Source: Chitinophaga pinensis
GTDB taxonomy: Bacteria > Bacteroidota > Bacteroidia > UBA4408
Reading direction: 5' to 3'
Assembly: GCA_945872355.1 (NCBI GenBank)
Contig: CAMBZU010000038.1
Span: forward strand, 1 to 33,018
DNA length: 33,018 bases
A model generated the notes under the pieces. The model had not been told where the DNA came from. It ran no database searches and worked only from the letters and a program-made list of their open reading frames with translations. The position numbers and the translations under genes are program-made. Positions 7,480 to 17,769 of this stretch are shown here, in pieces (positions within the stretch are counted from its first letter, which is position 1; each line of letters opens with the position of its first letter).

Positions 7480-10068
7480 ATGGCAGACGGAGAAAAAATT
7501 ATCAAAATTAACATTGAGGAGGAAATGAAAACCGCCTATATAGATTATTCTATGTCGGTTATAGTTTCAAGGGCATTGCCTGATGTAAGAGACGGGATGA
7601 AACCTGTTCACCGCAGGGTAATGTTTGGCATGTACGAATTAGGTGTTATGTCAAATAAGCCTTATAAAAAGTCTGCCAGAATTGTGGGTGAGGTTTTAGG
7701 TAAGTTCCATCCTCATGGAGATACTTCAGTTTATGATGCAATGGTGCGTATGGCTCAGGAATGGAGCTTAAGGTACCCTTTGGTAGATGGACAAGGTAAT
7801 TTTGGCTCAGTTGATGGAGATAGTCCAGCAGCAATGCGCTACACTGAAGCACGTTTAAAGAAAATAGCTGAAGAAATGTTGGCCGATATTGACAAAGAAA
7901 CAGTTGATATGCGACTTAATTTTGATGATACCTTGGAAGAACCAACAGTGCTTCCTAGTAAGATTCCGAATCTATTATTGAACGGAGCTAGCGGAATTGC
8001 TGTAGGTATGGCAACGAATATGCCTCCGCACAATCTTACCGAGGTTATTGACGGTATCACGGCCTACATTGATAATAAAGAAATTACCATTGAAGAGTTA
8101 ATGCAGTTTGTAAAAGCGCCTGATTTTCCAACAGGCGGTATTATTTATGGCTACGAAGGCGTAAGGGAGGCTTTTTTAACTGGTAGAGGACGTATAGTTA
8201 TGCGTGCAAAGGCTAATATTGAGGTTGATGCCAATGGTCGTGAAAAGATTATTGTTACCGAAATTCCATTTATGATTAACAAGGCTGAAATGATTAAAAA
8301 AACAGCCGATTTAATAAATGATAAAAAAATAGAAGGTATTTCTGACATACGTGATGAAAGCGATAGAGACGGAATGCGTATTGTATATGAAATTAAGAGA
8401 GATGCTATAACTAATGTAGTTCTCAATAAGTTATACAAGTTTACTGAACTTCAAACCTCATTCTCTGTTAACAATATTGCCCTTGTAAAAGGTCGTCCAA
8501 TGATGTTGAATCTTAAGGATATGATTCAATATTATGTTGAGCATCGTCATGATGTTGTGGTAAGAAGAACTAAATATGAATTAGCACAAGCAGAAAAAAG
8601 AGCACATATTTTAGAAGGTTATTTAATAGCCTTAGATAATTTAGATGAAGTTATTTCAATTATTAGAAATGCGCCAACACCCAATGAGGCGCAGGAGCAG
8701 TTGATCTCTAAATTTTCACTTTCTGATATTCAATCCAAAGCAATTCTTGACATGCGCTTAAGAGCATTAACAGGGCTTGAGCGTGATAAGATAAAAGAAG
8801 AGTATGATGAATTAATGAAAACAATCAACTATTTAAAAAGTATATTGGCTGACGAAGGACTAAGAATGAGCATCATTAAAGGCGAAATGCTTGAAATGAA
8901 AGAGAAATATGGTGATGCACGTAAAAGCGAAATTGTATACTCTGCAGATGATTTTAGAATGGAAGATATGATTGCTGATGAAGATGTGGTAATTACAATT
9001 TCTCGTTTGGGCTATATTAAACGTACTGCTTTAACTGAATATAAGGCACAAAACCGTGGTGGTACAGGTGCTAAAGGCACTGCCACAAGAGATGCAGATT
9101 TTTTAGAGCACATGTTTGTTGCCTCTACCCATAATTATATGTTATTCTTTACTGAACAAGGAAAATGCTATTGGTTAAGGGCTTTTGAAATTCCAGAAGG
9201 GAATAAAGCTTCAAAAGGAAGAGCTATACAGAACATGGTTAACATAGCACCAAACGACAAAGTTAAGGCATACATTAATGTAAAAGATCTTACTGATGTT
9301 GAGTATACCAAGAATAACTTTATTATTATGTGTACTCAAAAGGGTACAATTAAGAAAACATCACTTGAATCTTATTCACGCCCACGTCAGAATGGTATCA
9401 ACGCCATCACTGTAAAAGAAGGAGATATGCTTTTAGAAGCGCATTTAACCAGTGGCGCAGATGAAATATTAATAGCATCACGTAAAGGTAAGTTGGTTCG
9501 TTTTAATGAACAAAAAGTTAGGCCAATGGGCAGAAATGCTTCAGGTGTAAGAGGTATAAGGTTGGCTGCAGAAAATGATGAAGTAATTGGAATGATTGCT
9601 GCAAAGAGCAACGATACTAATATATTGGTTGTTTCTGAAAATGGCTATGGCAAACGTTCTGAAATTGAAGCTTATAGAGTAACCAATAGAGGTGCAAAAG
9701 GAGTTAAAACCTTAAATATTACTGATAAAACGGGTGCTTTAATTGCCATTAAAGATGTTACCGATAATGATGATATCATGATTATTAATAAATCGGGATT
9801 AACCATTAGAATTAGGGTTTCGGACTTACGCGTGATGGGCAGAGCAACACAGGGTGTTAGATTAATTAAATTTAAAAGCAGCGATGCCATTGCAGCAGTA
9901 GCAAAAGTTGAAACAGATGAAGAGGAAGAAGCAGCAGCTATTGATGGTGAAGAGTTGATTGATAATACACCATTAGATGCTGAAGATGATGATGCGGATG
10001 ACGCAGAAGAAGCAGCAGATGATACTGAAGAAGAAGGCAGTGAAGAAGCTGGCGATGATAAAGAATAA
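7480..10068 (+). CDS. gyrA: DNA gyrase subunit A
   Basis: 862 residues. The breakage-reunion domain starts with the typical [23 protein letters not shown]. The catalytic tyrosine is Y121 in [10 protein letters not shown]. In the quinolone-determining region ([10 protein letters not shown]) the residue equivalent to E. coli Ser83 is Thr82 and the Asp87 equivalent is Asp86, a wild-type-like state. The C-terminal beta-pinwheel has a GyrA box variant QNRGGTG at 524-530. Residues about 810-862 are a strongly acidic tail (runs of Glu/Asp). GyrA rather than ParC is preferred from the N-terminus, the box and the tail. The enzyme introduces negative supercoils with GyrB. The TPR gene 25 bp downstream is probably in the same transcript. 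Confidence 0.95.
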   Translation: MADGEKIIKINIEEEMKTAYIDYSMSVIVSRALPDVRDGMKPVHRRVMFGMYELGVMSNKPYKKSARIVGEVLGKFHPHGDTSVYDAMVRMAQEWSLRYPLVDGQGNFGSVDGDSPAAMRYTEARLKKIAEEMLADIDKETVDMRLNFDDTLEEPTVLPSKIPNLLLNGASGIAVGMATNMPPHNLTEVIDGITAYIDNKEITIEELMQFVKAPDFPTGGIIYGYEGVREAFLTGRGRIVMRAKANIEVDANGREKIIVTEIPFMINKAEMIKKTADLINDKKIEGISDIRDESDRDGMRIVYEIKRDAITNVVLNKLYKFTELQTSFSVNNIALVKGRPMMLNLKDMIQYYVEHRHDVVVRRTKYELAQAEKRAHILEGYLIALDNLDEVISIIRNAPTPNEAQEQLISKFSLSDIQSKAILDMRLRALTGLERDKIKEEYDELMKTINYLKSILADEGLRMSIIKGEMLEMKEKYGDARKSEIVYSADDFRMEDMIADEDVVITISRLGYIKRTALTEYKAQNRGGTGAKGTATRDADFLEHMFVASTHNYMLFFTEQGKCYWLRAFEIPEGNKASKGRAIQNMVNIAPNDKVKAYINVKDLTDVEYTKNNFIIMCTQKGTIKKTSLESYSRPRQNGINAITVKEGDMLLEAHLTSGADEILIASRKGKLVRFNEQKVRPMGRNASGVRGIRLAAENDEVIGMIAAKSNDTNILVVSENGYGKRSEIEAYRVTNRGAKGVKTLNITDKTGALIAIKDVTDNDDIMIINKSGLTIRIRVSDLRVMGRATQGVRLIKFKSSDAIAAVAKVETDEEEEAAAIDGEELIDNTPLDAEDDDADDAEEAADDTEEEGSEEAGDDKE

Positions 10069-10093
10069 AATATTAATTAAAACATAATTATTT

Positions 10094-11503
10094 ATGCAAG
10101 TAAACAAGAAAACTATTTTAGCCCTTTGCATTGGCATTTTAGGCGCAACCACAAGTTTTGCTCAAAAAAGTAATTTAACAAGTGCCATCAATTATTTAGG
10201 CTATTATAATAAGGATAAAGATCCCAATGATTTGATTGATGCCAAAAAGTATATTGATATGGCCACCCTCAATGCTGAAACCAGCACAAAAGCTAAAACA
10301 TGGGTGAACAGGGCAGAAATATACATGAGTTTGTATAATTCAAAGGATGCCAAAGTGGCCGATTTGAAAAGTGGTGCGCTTGATGAAGCCGCTAAGTCTT
10401 ATGCAGAAACAATTAAACTTGATGAGAAAGTAATTTATCCTCAAGCAAAACAAGGTTTGAAGATTTGTGCTATTATAGCGAGTAACAGCGGGATTGAAAA
10501 TTTTAAAGCAGAAAAATATGCTGAAGCTTTAAATAATTTTGAAAAATCAATCCAGTTGAACGAAGAATTTATGAAAACAATAGATTCTAACGCGGTATAT
10601 AACGCTGCGATCTCTGCTGAAAAATCTCTAAACTACGATAAAGCGATACAATATTTTCAAAAATCAATTGATATAAAGTATGGTGGCACTAGCGACGGTC
10701 CTTTACTTTATAGCTTATTGGCCGATAGTTATTCAAAGAAAGGAGATAAAGCTAATTATATTGCTACCATTCAAAAAGGTCGCCAAGCTTATTCTAACGA
10801 CAAGTCTTTAATTTTATCAGAATTAAATTATTTTATTGAAGCTGGAAAATATAAAGAAGCTATTATCAATTTAGAATTAGCTATTAGTAAAGAACCAAAC
10901 AATGAAATTTTCCCATTCAATATTGGGGTTATTTATGACAATTTAGCAAATCCAGGTGAAGGGAAAACCGCGCCAACTGAGGCTGAGTTTAATGAATTTG
11001 TTGGCAAAGCAGAAGTATCTTACAATAAGGCGTTGTCAATTAATCCAAATTATTTTGATGCATTGTATAATATTGGTGCACTATATTTCAATAGAGCTGT
11101 AAAGCAAAGTGAAATAGTAAATAATATTAAGGACAACAACAAATACAAGATTGAAAGTGCCAAAGTTGATGAGATTTTCAAAAAGAGTTTACCTTATTTA
11201 GAAAAAGGGGAAGAGATTAGAACCAATGATATTGGCACCTATAAAAATCTTATTAGTACTTTACAAAAGTTGTATTTAATGACGGAGCAAACGCAAAAAT
11301 CGATTGCATGTAAGGGCAGACTTGCTGGCGGGCCAAACAAAATTATGATTGGTGATGAACTAGCAGCTGTTGAAGAAAAATTAGGTAAGCCTTTAAAAGT
11401 TACGAATGTAAAAGGCAAATCATACAACTCTGATACACTTGATTATCCTGAATATACCTTGTATATGGATGGTGGTTTTTTAACCAAGTGGGTGAAGAAA
11501 TAA
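10094..11503 (+). CDS. Exported TPR-repeat protein
   Basis: 469 residues with a Sec signal peptide (MQVNKKTILALCIGILGATTSFAQ, cleavage after the SFA-Q region). Several TPR-like units are visible: KTWVNRAEIYMSLYNSKD, AEALNNFEKSIQLN, YDKAIQYFQKSIDI, YKEAIINLELAISKEPNNE, and YNKALSINPNYFDALYNIGALYFNRA. The last 60 residues (MIGDELAAVEEKLGKPLKV...DYPEYTLYMDGGFLTKWVKK) look like a short beta domain rather than TPR. It probably works in the periplasm as a protein-interaction scaffold; partners are unknown. The 25-bp gap from gyrA and the terminator after it suggest a gyrA-TPR transcript. Confidence 0.85.
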   Translation: MQVNKKTILALCIGILGATTSFAQKSNLTSAINYLGYYNKDKDPNDLIDAKKYIDMATLNAETSTKAKTWVNRAEIYMSLYNSKDAKVADLKSGALDEAAKSYAETIKLDEKVIYPQAKQGLKICAIIASNSGIENFKAEKYAEALNNFEKSIQLNEEFMKTIDSNAVYNAAISAEKSLNYDKAIQYFQKSIDIKYGGTSDGPLLYSLLADSYSKKGDKANYIATIQKGRQAYSNDKSLILSELNYFIEAGKYKEAIINLELAISKEPNNEIFPFNIGVIYDNLANPGEGKTAPTEAEFNEFVGKAEVSYNKALSINPNYFDALYNIGALYFNRAVKQSEIVNNIKDNNKYKIESAKVDEIFKKSLPYLEKGEEIRTNDIGTYKNLISTLQKLYLMTEQTQKSIACKGRLAGGPNKIMIGDELAAVEEKLGKPLKVTNVKGKSYNSDTLDYPEYTLYMDGGFLTKWVKK

Positions 11504-11525
11504 AAAGTATTGTTTATAGATGATT

Positions 11526-11557
11526 CAAAAAGGGTGCGGTAATACTGCACCTTTTTT
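11526..11557 (+). terminator. Terminator after the gyrA-TPR unit
   Basis: AAAAAGGGTGCGGT pairs with ACTGCACCTTTTTT around AAT, with one bulged G and one G-T pair, then continues in T. It lies 23 bases past the TPR gene's stop. Confidence 0.85.
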
Positions 11558-11659
11558 GTTTTATGATAAGAAGTTCACCAAAATTAGAAATTGTTAAGGC
11601 AAATTGGGTAGTGTTTTGAAATGGCTATTGCTGCTGGCCCCTATTAAAGGGCCTTGTGT

Positions 11660-12385
11660 TTATTTAAATTGACCTCTATTTATAAATCCGTCAATTTCGT
11701 TTGAGTATACCTTTATACTCGAATAACTAAATACAAGTCTGAGTTTGGTTTTGAAAGTACCTTCGAATTGTTTCATGGTTGTAATTGCAATTTGCTTTGG
11801 TGCAAGATAAAATTCAGAAAGCCCTTTTCCGCATTCATAAATGAACTTTTTTTGAATGGCTTTCCAGCTTCCATCTTCGTCCTTTGCTTCCATTATTATT
11901 GGAAAAACATTACCAAATCCAATATCTAAAGTGTCACTTGACAGGTTTTCAATAAATACAGGGTATGCAATTTTATTGTCTCTATATTCAGCTTTGGTGT
12001 AAGTTTCATACACACCCATTTGTGAGCCAACAGTTTTTGTAGTGTCTACAGTAATGATCATTGATTTTGAGTCAGGCTTTTTGTGATTGCCTCTTTTACC
12101 AGCTCTATTTCCTAGTGTTGATGGCTTGTATGTAATTTTAATTTCAGTTTTCTTAAAGCCAATGTAAATGGGTGAAAATTGGGCTTTTGATATCATTGTT
12201 GCAGTATCTTTTTGCAATATGTTGTTAAACTGGTCAATCAATTTAAGTTTAGAATAATTCTTTTGATTGGCGTTTGCCCCGTTTTTGGTAACGGTATTTG
12301 CCAAGCCTTTATTATTATTTGTCTGTCCGAAAGTGGTCAGACAAAAGTTGGATAGTAAACATAAAATTGCAAGTTGTTTCATCAT
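11660..12385 (-). CDS. Secreted protein of unknown function
   Basis: 241 residues with a signal peptide (MMKQLAILCLLSNFCLTTFGQ). The mature part begins with an Asn/Lys-rich linker. It then contains beta-strand-like segments, including ENLSSDTLDIGFGNVFPIIMEAKDEDGSWKAI and KFIYECGKGLSEFYLAPKQIAITTMKQFEGTFKTKLRL. The last of these resembles periplasmic beta-sandwich proteins that compare an attribute against a deficiency term, but I cannot assign a family. Either Met of MMK could be the start. It is convergent with the TPR gene and lacks a clear promoter motif. Confidence 0.7.
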   Translation of the reverse strand: MMKQLAILCLLSNFCLTTFGQTNNNKGLANTVTKNGANANQKNYSKLKLIDQFNNILQKDTATMISKAQFSPIYIGFKKTEIKITYKPSTLGNRAGKRGNHKKPDSKSMIITVDTTKTVGSQMGVYETYTKAEYRDNKIAYPVFIENLSSDTLDIGFGNVFPIIMEAKDEDGSWKAIQKKFIYECGKGLSEFYLAPKQIAITTMKQFEGTFKTKLRLVFSYSSIKVYSNEIDGFINRGQFK

Positions 12386-12511
12386 GCAGTTGTTTTATTA
12401 TGATGCCCTATTATATTTTAAGCGCTGATACATTTATAAAATCATCAGTTAAACATTTTTTTTACAACTTATCTAATTGATTAAAGATAACAAGCTAACA
12501 CATTGAAGCAA

Positions 12512-12868
12512 TTATTGCGTAATTGTATCTTCAATCCAGGCTAAACTAATATCACTATGTGATGCATGGGCAATAGACTTCCCTCCTTTGATCATGATAA
12601 TTTGTGGTGACTCGTGCACAATTTGTAATTTTTGTGCTATATAATTAGAAATATTTCTGTATTGAATTAAATCGAGGTAATAAAAAGGGACATTAAATTG
12701 AGCTAAAAAATTAGCTTTTTGCATTCTGTTTAGCGCCATGCTGCTGATACTGCATCTTGTACTATGCTTAAATATGGCGTAAGTTTGCGAAGGGTTTTGT
12801 TCAGAAGCTAACAACATTTCATCAAAAGCAGCTTCTGTAATGATGGGGTACTTTACAGTTTCTTGCAT
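12512..12868 (-). CDS. ytxJ: YtxJ-family bacilliredoxin
   Basis: 118 residues with a thioredoxin-like pattern. The active-site region is FKHSTRCSISSMAL, with the single Cys in the TRCxIS motif typical of YtxJ. Later segments are FYYLDLIQYRNISNYIAQKL, ESPQIIMIKGGK (cis-Pro loop) and the terminal helix HSDISLAWIEDTI. Family members are proposed to remove bacillithiol from mixed disulfides in the cytoplasm. The length is normal. The gene lies 29 bp downstream of the 43-residue lipoprotein gene and probably shares its promoter at 13094-13124. Confidence 0.9.
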   Translation of the reverse strand: MQETVKYPIITEAAFDEMLLASEQNPSQTYAIFKHSTRCSISSMALNRMQKANFLAQFNVPFYYLDLIQYRNISNYIAQKLQIVHESPQIIMIKGGKSIAHASHSDISLAWIEDTITQ

Positions 12869-12897
12869 TTCAATACAATATTATTTACAACAAATCG

Positions 12898-13029
12898 TTA
12901 AACCGACTTTGCAATTGTTTTAGGTTGATTGACTTTACCGTAGGCAGGACAACGTTCATGCGTTTTGCAAGAAGCTAAAAACAACATTGCTGCTGAAAAA
13001 ATTGTAAGAATGAGTAAGTTTTTTTTCAT
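12898..13029 (-). CDS. 43-residue lipoprotein
   Basis: The minus strand from the ATG at 13029 reads MKKNLLILTIFSAAMLF, then LASC as lipobox, and then a short mature tail KTHERCPAYGKVNQ...KSV before TAA. The hydrophobic core plus Leu-Ala-Ser-Cys makes a good signal for lipidation. The mature part would have only 23 residues, including a second Cys. Very small lipoproteins with an xxxRCPAYGKV tail occur in Bacteroidota. Promoter and ytxJ linkage support expression. The function is unknown. Confidence 0.8.
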   Translation of the reverse strand: MKKNLLILTIFSAAMLFLASCKTHERCPAYGKVNQPKTIAKSV

Positions 13030-13093
13030 ATTTACCAGTTAACTTTCTTCTTTTGAAACGATTAAATGTATTTATTGTTTCGTAGGAATGGTA

Positions 13094-13124
13094 CAAAGGT
13101 AATTTTATAAAATTATTATTCAAA
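13094..13124 (-). promoter_or_regulatory. Promoter of the mini-lipoprotein / ytxJ unit
   Basis: The minus strand has TTTG (13121-13124), 19 bases, then TACCTTTG (13094-13101). This is an exact match to the Bacteroidota TTTG-N19-TAnnTTTG promoter. The start codon at 13029 is about 65 bases downstream. Confidence 0.75.
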
Positions 13125-13178
13125 TTTTGATGATAATTTTAGTTTATTTATCGTTTTAAAATTTACCATATTGCCATT

Positions 13179-14939
13179 TTGTTGATAAACTATTTTAAAT
13201 ACTGTGTTTATTTTTGGGCTTTAACTTGCCTCTACCCTGCTATTTTGTTGGCGCAAGGGCAACTTAAGGTACAAGTAATTACCAATGCAATAAGCACTGA
13301 AGAACAAAATTTTTGGAAGCATACAAATCAAAAATATAGCGAAAAGGACAGCATTGGTGTTGTTAATTTGGCAAAGCAAATACAAAATAAAGCTATAAAT
13401 AAAGGTTTTGTTGAAAGTTCCTACAGTTTGTTGAAGCAGGATAGCCTTAACTTTGAGCTTCAATTTAAATTAGGAACACCATATAAATGGATTTATTTAA
13501 GTGTAAATCCACTTTACAGGGATATTTTATATAAAGCTGGCTATAAATCTATCGATTACAATCAAAGACCTTTGAAGTATAGCAAACTAGCAGCTATTTT
13601 TGAAAAATCACTTGATATTTGCGACAATAGTGGTTATCCATTTGCCAACATTCATCTCGATAGTATTCAAATTAAAGACCATCAAATTAGTGGATATATT
13701 AATTTACAAACCAATAAATTTATTAAAATCGATAGCATTATTGTTAAGGGAAACTCAAAAATTTCGACTTACTTTTTGAACCACTACCTTGGTATAAAGG
13801 CAGGACAAGCCTATCAGGAAACAAAAATTTTGGCCATCGAAAATAGAATTAAAGAATTGCCTTTTTTAAAATCGATAAAACCATACGAGTTTACTTTTAC
13901 GCCAACACAAAATAAATTGGTGCTTTATATTGATAGCAAAAAAGCCAATCAGTTTGATGGCGTGCTTGGTTTCTTACCATCAGAAAAAACTGGTAAAATA
14001 GAGTTTACAGGACAAGCACATTTAAAACTTCAGAACGCATTAAATCGTGGTGAATTGATAGATATTGATTGGCGCAAACTGCAGCTTAACTCAAGAGATA
14101 TTAAAGCAAAATTAAGTTACCCTTATTTGCTAAACACCCCCTTAGGATTGGATTTTAATTTTAAATTGTTTCAGCGCGATACCATTTTTATTGATGTAAC
14201 ACAAAATGCAGGAATTCAGTATTTATTGAGTGGGAACAATTTTTTTAAAGTGTTTATCAATAATAGAAATCTATCTTTGGTTTCGACAAATGGACTGGCA
14301 TTTTTAAGCACTTTGCCCGATTATGCAGATGTTAAAGTATTAAGTTACGGCATTGGACTTAAACAGGAGAAAACCGATTATAGATTTAATCCAAGAAAGG
14401 GATATAAAATTAGCGCTAATCTCTCTACAGGTAATAAAACCATTATTAAGAATGCAAAAATTGATGAAAAGCTTTATGAAAATATTAATCTAAAATCCAC
14501 TTTATACAATGGTGATTTACAGCTTGATTTTTACATACCAATTTTAAGGCAAAGCACTATTAATATTGGCATAAAAGGCGCTGCATTGCAAGCTGAAAAC
14601 ATCTTTTTAAATGAAGCTTTTAGAATTGGAGGAAATAATTCATTAAGAGGATTTGATGAAGAGTCGATATACGCCACAAGTTATGGCATTGGTAATTTAG
14701 AATATCGCTTTTTGTTTGAGCAAAACTCCTATTTGTTTTTATTTGGCAATGCGGCCTGGTATGAATTGAACACTAAAAATGAATATATTAATGATACACC
14801 TTATGGCTTTGGCGCTGGCGTTAGTTTTCAGACCAAGGCAGGTATCTTTTCCATTTCCTATGCTTTGGGTAAACAATTTGAAAACCCTATCTTGCTAAGG
14901 GCTGCAAAAGTGCATTTTGGGATCATCAGTTTATTTTAG
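13179..14939 (+). CDS. Omp85/BamA-superfamily outer-membrane protein
   Basis: 586 residues. The N-terminus is a signal peptide (FWALTCLYPAILLAQ). A POTRA-like domain is seen at about residues 180-250 (IDSIIVKGNSKISTYFLNHYLGIKAGQ...IENRIKELPFLK). The C-terminal half is a 16-strand-type barrel with the conserved L6 signature GGNNSLRGFDEESIYAT, and the chain ends in Phe as outer-membrane barrels do. It could be an assembly or translocation factor like TamA/BamA relatives; it is too short for BamA itself. No ATG is present at the 5' end: TTG at 13179 or 13182 is the only start that keeps the signal peptide. It overlaps the convergent gene at 14936 by four bases. Confidence 0.88.
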   Translation: MLINYFKYCVYFWALTCLYPAILLAQGQLKVQVITNAISTEEQNFWKHTNQKYSEKDSIGVVNLAKQIQNKAINKGFVESSYSLLKQDSLNFELQFKLGTPYKWIYLSVNPLYRDILYKAGYKSIDYNQRPLKYSKLAAIFEKSLDICDNSGYPFANIHLDSIQIKDHQISGYINLQTNKFIKIDSIIVKGNSKISTYFLNHYLGIKAGQAYQETKILAIENRIKELPFLKSIKPYEFTFTPTQNKLVLYIDSKKANQFDGVLGFLPSEKTGKIEFTGQAHLKLQNALNRGELIDIDWRKLQLNSRDIKAKLSYPYLLNTPLGLDFNFKLFQRDTIFIDVTQNAGIQYLLSGNNFFKVFINNRNLSLVSTNGLAFLSTLPDYADVKVLSYGIGLKQEKTDYRFNPRKGYKISANLSTGNKTIIKNAKIDEKLYENINLKSTLYNGDLQLDFYIPILRQSTINIGIKGAALQAENIFLNEAFRIGGNNSLRGFDEESIYATSYGIGNLEYRFLFEQNSYLFLFGNAAWYELNTKNEYINDTPYGFGAGVSFQTKAGIFSISYALGKQFENPILLRAAKVHFGIISLF

Positions 14940-15292
14940 TATAATTGCAATGCTTCTGATGGATTCCAGAAGGAGTCGCTGAAGTTTTGAATTTGATCAT
15001 TTTCAATTATTAAGCCTTCGCTTTCAAGCAGCTGCTGCATTTCATGTTGATGTGCAAAGAAATGTTTTCCCGTAAGTACACCATTTCTATTAACAACCCT
15101 GTGTGCGGGCACTGGTGGCACTTGTACGTGTGAGTTGTTCATAGCATACCCTACCATGCGCGATGATTTTGCACTTCCCAGGTATTTTGCAATAGCACCG
15201 TAGGAAGTTACTTTCCCTTTGGGGATAAGCCTCACCAATTGATACACTTGCTGAAAGAAATCGTTCTGTTTTGCAAATTTTAATTTAGCCAC
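14936..15292 (-). CDS. Alkyltransferase-like (ATL) DNA-binding protein
   Basis: 118 residues covering only the DNA-binding domain of O6-alkylguanine transferases: FFQQVYQLVRLIPKGKVTSYGAIAKYLG, the recognition helix with SSRMVGYAM, and VPAHRVVNRNG. The active-site motif PCHRV reads PAHRV, with Ala63 where the acceptor Cys should be, so it cannot transfer alkyl groups. ATL proteins bind O6-alkylguanine, flip the base and hand lesions to nucleotide excision repair. It is the last gene of the tdk / murF-alr operon with a 1-bp gap. Confidence 0.9.
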   Translation of the reverse strand: MAKLKFAKQNDFFQQVYQLVRLIPKGKVTSYGAIAKYLGSAKSSRMVGYAMNNSHVQVPPVPAHRVVNRNGVLTGKHFFAHQHEMQQLLESEGLIIENDQIQNFSDSFWNPSEALQLY

Positions 15293-15293
15293 T

Positions 15294-17765
15294 TTACTCT
15301 TGGTAATAAACCCTTTTAATGCGAGATGACATATTGGTTAAAATTTCGTAGGGAATTGTACCTGCAGCTTTTGCTAAATCATCAATGGGGTAACCATCAC
15401 CAAAAACAATTACTTCATCGCCTTCTTGCACATCAATATCGGTAATATCTAACATGGTCATATCCATACAAATATTTCCAATTGTTGGCGCTAATACGCC
15501 ATTCACAAGCATGCACCCTGCCCCATTTCCTAACTTTCTTGTATAACCATCGGCATAACCTATGGGCACCGTTGCAATTTTAGTATTTTTAGTTACAATC
15601 CCTTTTCTGTTGTAGCCAACAGTTTTACCCGCTTCAATATTTTTAATTTGACTAACAATTGTTTTTAACTGTACTGTAGGAATAAATGCAGGGTGATTAA
15701 CAGCTGAAAATCCATGCATGCCAATTCCTATTCTTACCATATCGAACTGTTCATTTTTGAAACGGAGTGCGCCGGCACTATTTAAAATATGTTTTAAGAA
15801 GCCATAACCTAAATGATTGTGTATGGTATTACACATATTTAAATAAGAGCTGATTTGATTTCTTGTAAATTCGTCATGCTCAACATCATCGCTAGCTACT
15901 AGGTGAGAGAATACAGACTTTACTTCAATTGAGTTTGCATTCTTTAGGCGCACACATAATTCATTGATGTCTGACTCTTCAAAACCCAATCGGTGCATGC
16001 CGGTATCTAATTTAATGTGCACTGAAATACGCTCTTTCGCATTGCTATCAATAGCTTCAATAAATTCTTTTAAAATTTTAAAACTATAAATCTCCGGCTC
16101 TAAATTATATTTTATGATGCTATTGCAACTTTGTATTTCGGGACTCATTACCATTATTGGCAATTTTATGCCTGCTTTTCTGAGTTCAACACCTTCATCA
16201 GCGTAAGCCACAGCTAGGTAATCTACTCTATTGTACTGCAACACATTTGCTATTTCAAAGCTGCCACTTCCATAAGAAAAAGCCTTTACCATGGCCATTA
16301 TTTTAGTTGTAGGCTTTAAATTGCTTCTATAATAATTAATGTTATTCACCAAGGCACTCAAATTAACTTCGAGCACTGTTTGATGCGCTTTTTGTTGTAA
16401 TAATTTACTTATTTGTTCGAATTTAAAGCGCCTAGCCCCTTTTAAAAGAATGGTTTCATCTTTAAACTTGTTTGCCGAAAAATGGTGTAAAAAATCTTCC
16501 GTTGATTTATAAAATGTTTGATTAAAGTGAAAAAGGTGTTGATTTTTAATTAAGGCTTCTCCAATCCCAATAATTCTTGTAATACCTTTGCTGATGCACA
16601 TTTCAGCTACTTCGGTATATAATTTTATTTCTTCCTTTCCACTTTGAAGAATATCAGAAAGAATTAAAGTTTTATGAGGATGTTGATTTTGTTGATTTAA
16701 AAAATCGAGCGCAATGGCTAAAGAGCCAAGATCTGAGTTGTAACTATCATTTATGATTGAACAGTTATTAATGCCTTGTTTTAACTCGAGCCTCATTGCC
16801 ACAGGGCTTAAATAATGCATTCTTTCTTTTATTTGCTCTTGCGCAAGGCCTAGGAAAAGTAATAAACTCCAGCAGTGGATAGCATTTTCAATAGAAGCCT
16901 CATCCACAAAAGGGATGACAATTTGTATGAATTCGTTTTTGTAAATGCCTTGAATAAGGGTTTCAATTTTATCTTTTTCGATTTTTAAGATCAGTAAATC
17001 GGCATTGTTTTTTTTGCTCCAAGTAAAGAGGTTGACCTTTTGTGCAATTGCACTTTTTTTGATGACTTGGTGTAACAGTTCAAAATCTTTACAGTAAATT
17101 AAATTTTCGGTTTGTTCAAAAAGTTTAAGTTTTTCCTCTATCTTTTGATTAATATCAACAAAGTTTTCTGCGTGAGCCTCACCAATATTCGTAAAAACAC
17201 CAATTTGAGGATGAATAACAGCTTCTAATTTATTCATTTCATTGGGCAAAGAAATACCAGCTTCAAAAATGCCTAAATTATTATCATCATTAATTTGCCA
17301 AACACTAAGTGGTACGCCAACTTGAGAGTTATAACTTTTAGGACTTCTTACAATGTTGTAATCATTTCTTAATAATTGAAAGAGCCACTCTTTTACTATT
17401 GTTTTGCCGTTGCTACCTGTAATGCCAATGATTGGAAAATTATATTTCTCTCTGTGTTTTTGGGCTAATCGTTGCAATGCAGCAAGGGTGTCGTGGACCA
17501 ATAAGAAATTGGCTTCTTTAAAAGTGGCGTTGTAAAAACTTTTATCAGATACTACAAAATTACGTATGCCTTCTTGATAAAGCTTTTGAATGAATTGATG
17601 GCCATTGTTTCTTGCACCAACGATGGCAAAAAAGAGCGATTGTCTGTTGTTTTTTATACTTCTACTATCAATTGAAATTGTATTGATGATGGTACTTTCA
17701 GGAAGAAAGTCAGCAGTAAAAGTGGCTTCAATTAAGTTGGCAATTTGCTGAATGTTGTATTGCAT
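15294..17765 (-). CDS. Bifunctional MurF ligase / alanine racemase
   Basis: 823 residues, two enzymes in one chain. Residues about 1-460 are MurF (UDP-MurNAc-tripeptide:D-Ala-D-Ala ligase), with ATP-binding GITGSNGKT at 114-122 and a Mur-ligase C-terminal domain (INDSYNSDLGSLAIALDFL). Residues about 462-823 are a fold-type III alanine racemase, with the PLP lysine K494 in AMVKAFSYGSG, VGYNRKG carrying the catalytic Tyr, PIGYADGY, and the C-terminal MSSRIKRVY. The fusion couples D-Ala supply to its use in peptidoglycan precursors and is known in Bacteroidota. The gap to tdk is 4 bp and to atl 1 bp. Confidence 0.95.
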   Translation of the reverse strand: MQYNIQQIANLIEATFTADFLPESTIINTISIDSRSIKNNRQSLFFAIVGARNNGHQFIQKLYQEGIRNFVVSDKSFYNATFKEANFLLVHDTLAALQRLAQKHREKYNFPIIGITGSNGKTIVKEWLFQLLRNDYNIVRSPKSYNSQVGVPLSVWQINDDNNLGIFEAGISLPNEMNKLEAVIHPQIGVFTNIGEAHAENFVDINQKIEEKLKLFEQTENLIYCKDFELLHQVIKKSAIAQKVNLFTWSKKNNADLLILKIEKDKIETLIQGIYKNEFIQIVIPFVDEASIENAIHCWSLLLFLGLAQEQIKERMHYLSPVAMRLELKQGINNCSIINDSYNSDLGSLAIALDFLNQQNQHPHKTLILSDILQSGKEEIKLYTEVAEMCISKGITRIIGIGEALIKNQHLFHFNQTFYKSTEDFLHHFSANKFKDETILLKGARRFKFEQISKLLQQKAHQTVLEVNLSALVNNINYYRSNLKPTTKIMAMVKAFSYGSGSFEIANVLQYNRVDYLAVAYADEGVELRKAGIKLPIMVMSPEIQSCNSIIKYNLEPEIYSFKILKEFIEAIDSNAKERISVHIKLDTGMHRLGFEESDINELCVRLKNANSIEVKSVFSHLVASDDVEHDEFTRNQISSYLNMCNTIHNHLGYGFLKHILNSAGALRFKNEQFDMVRIGIGMHGFSAVNHPAFIPTVQLKTIVSQIKNIEAGKTVGYNRKGIVTKNTKIATVPIGYADGYTRKLGNGAGCMLVNGVLAPTIGNICMDMTMLDITDIDVQEGDEVIVFGDGYPIDDLAKAAGTIPYEILTNMSSRIKRVYYQE

Positions 17766-17769
17766 GCTT

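Noticed and set aside
11636-11653. GGCCC / GGGCC hairpin as a terminator for the gene ending at 11660
   Set aside because: No T-run follows on the minus strand; probably chance or weak structure.
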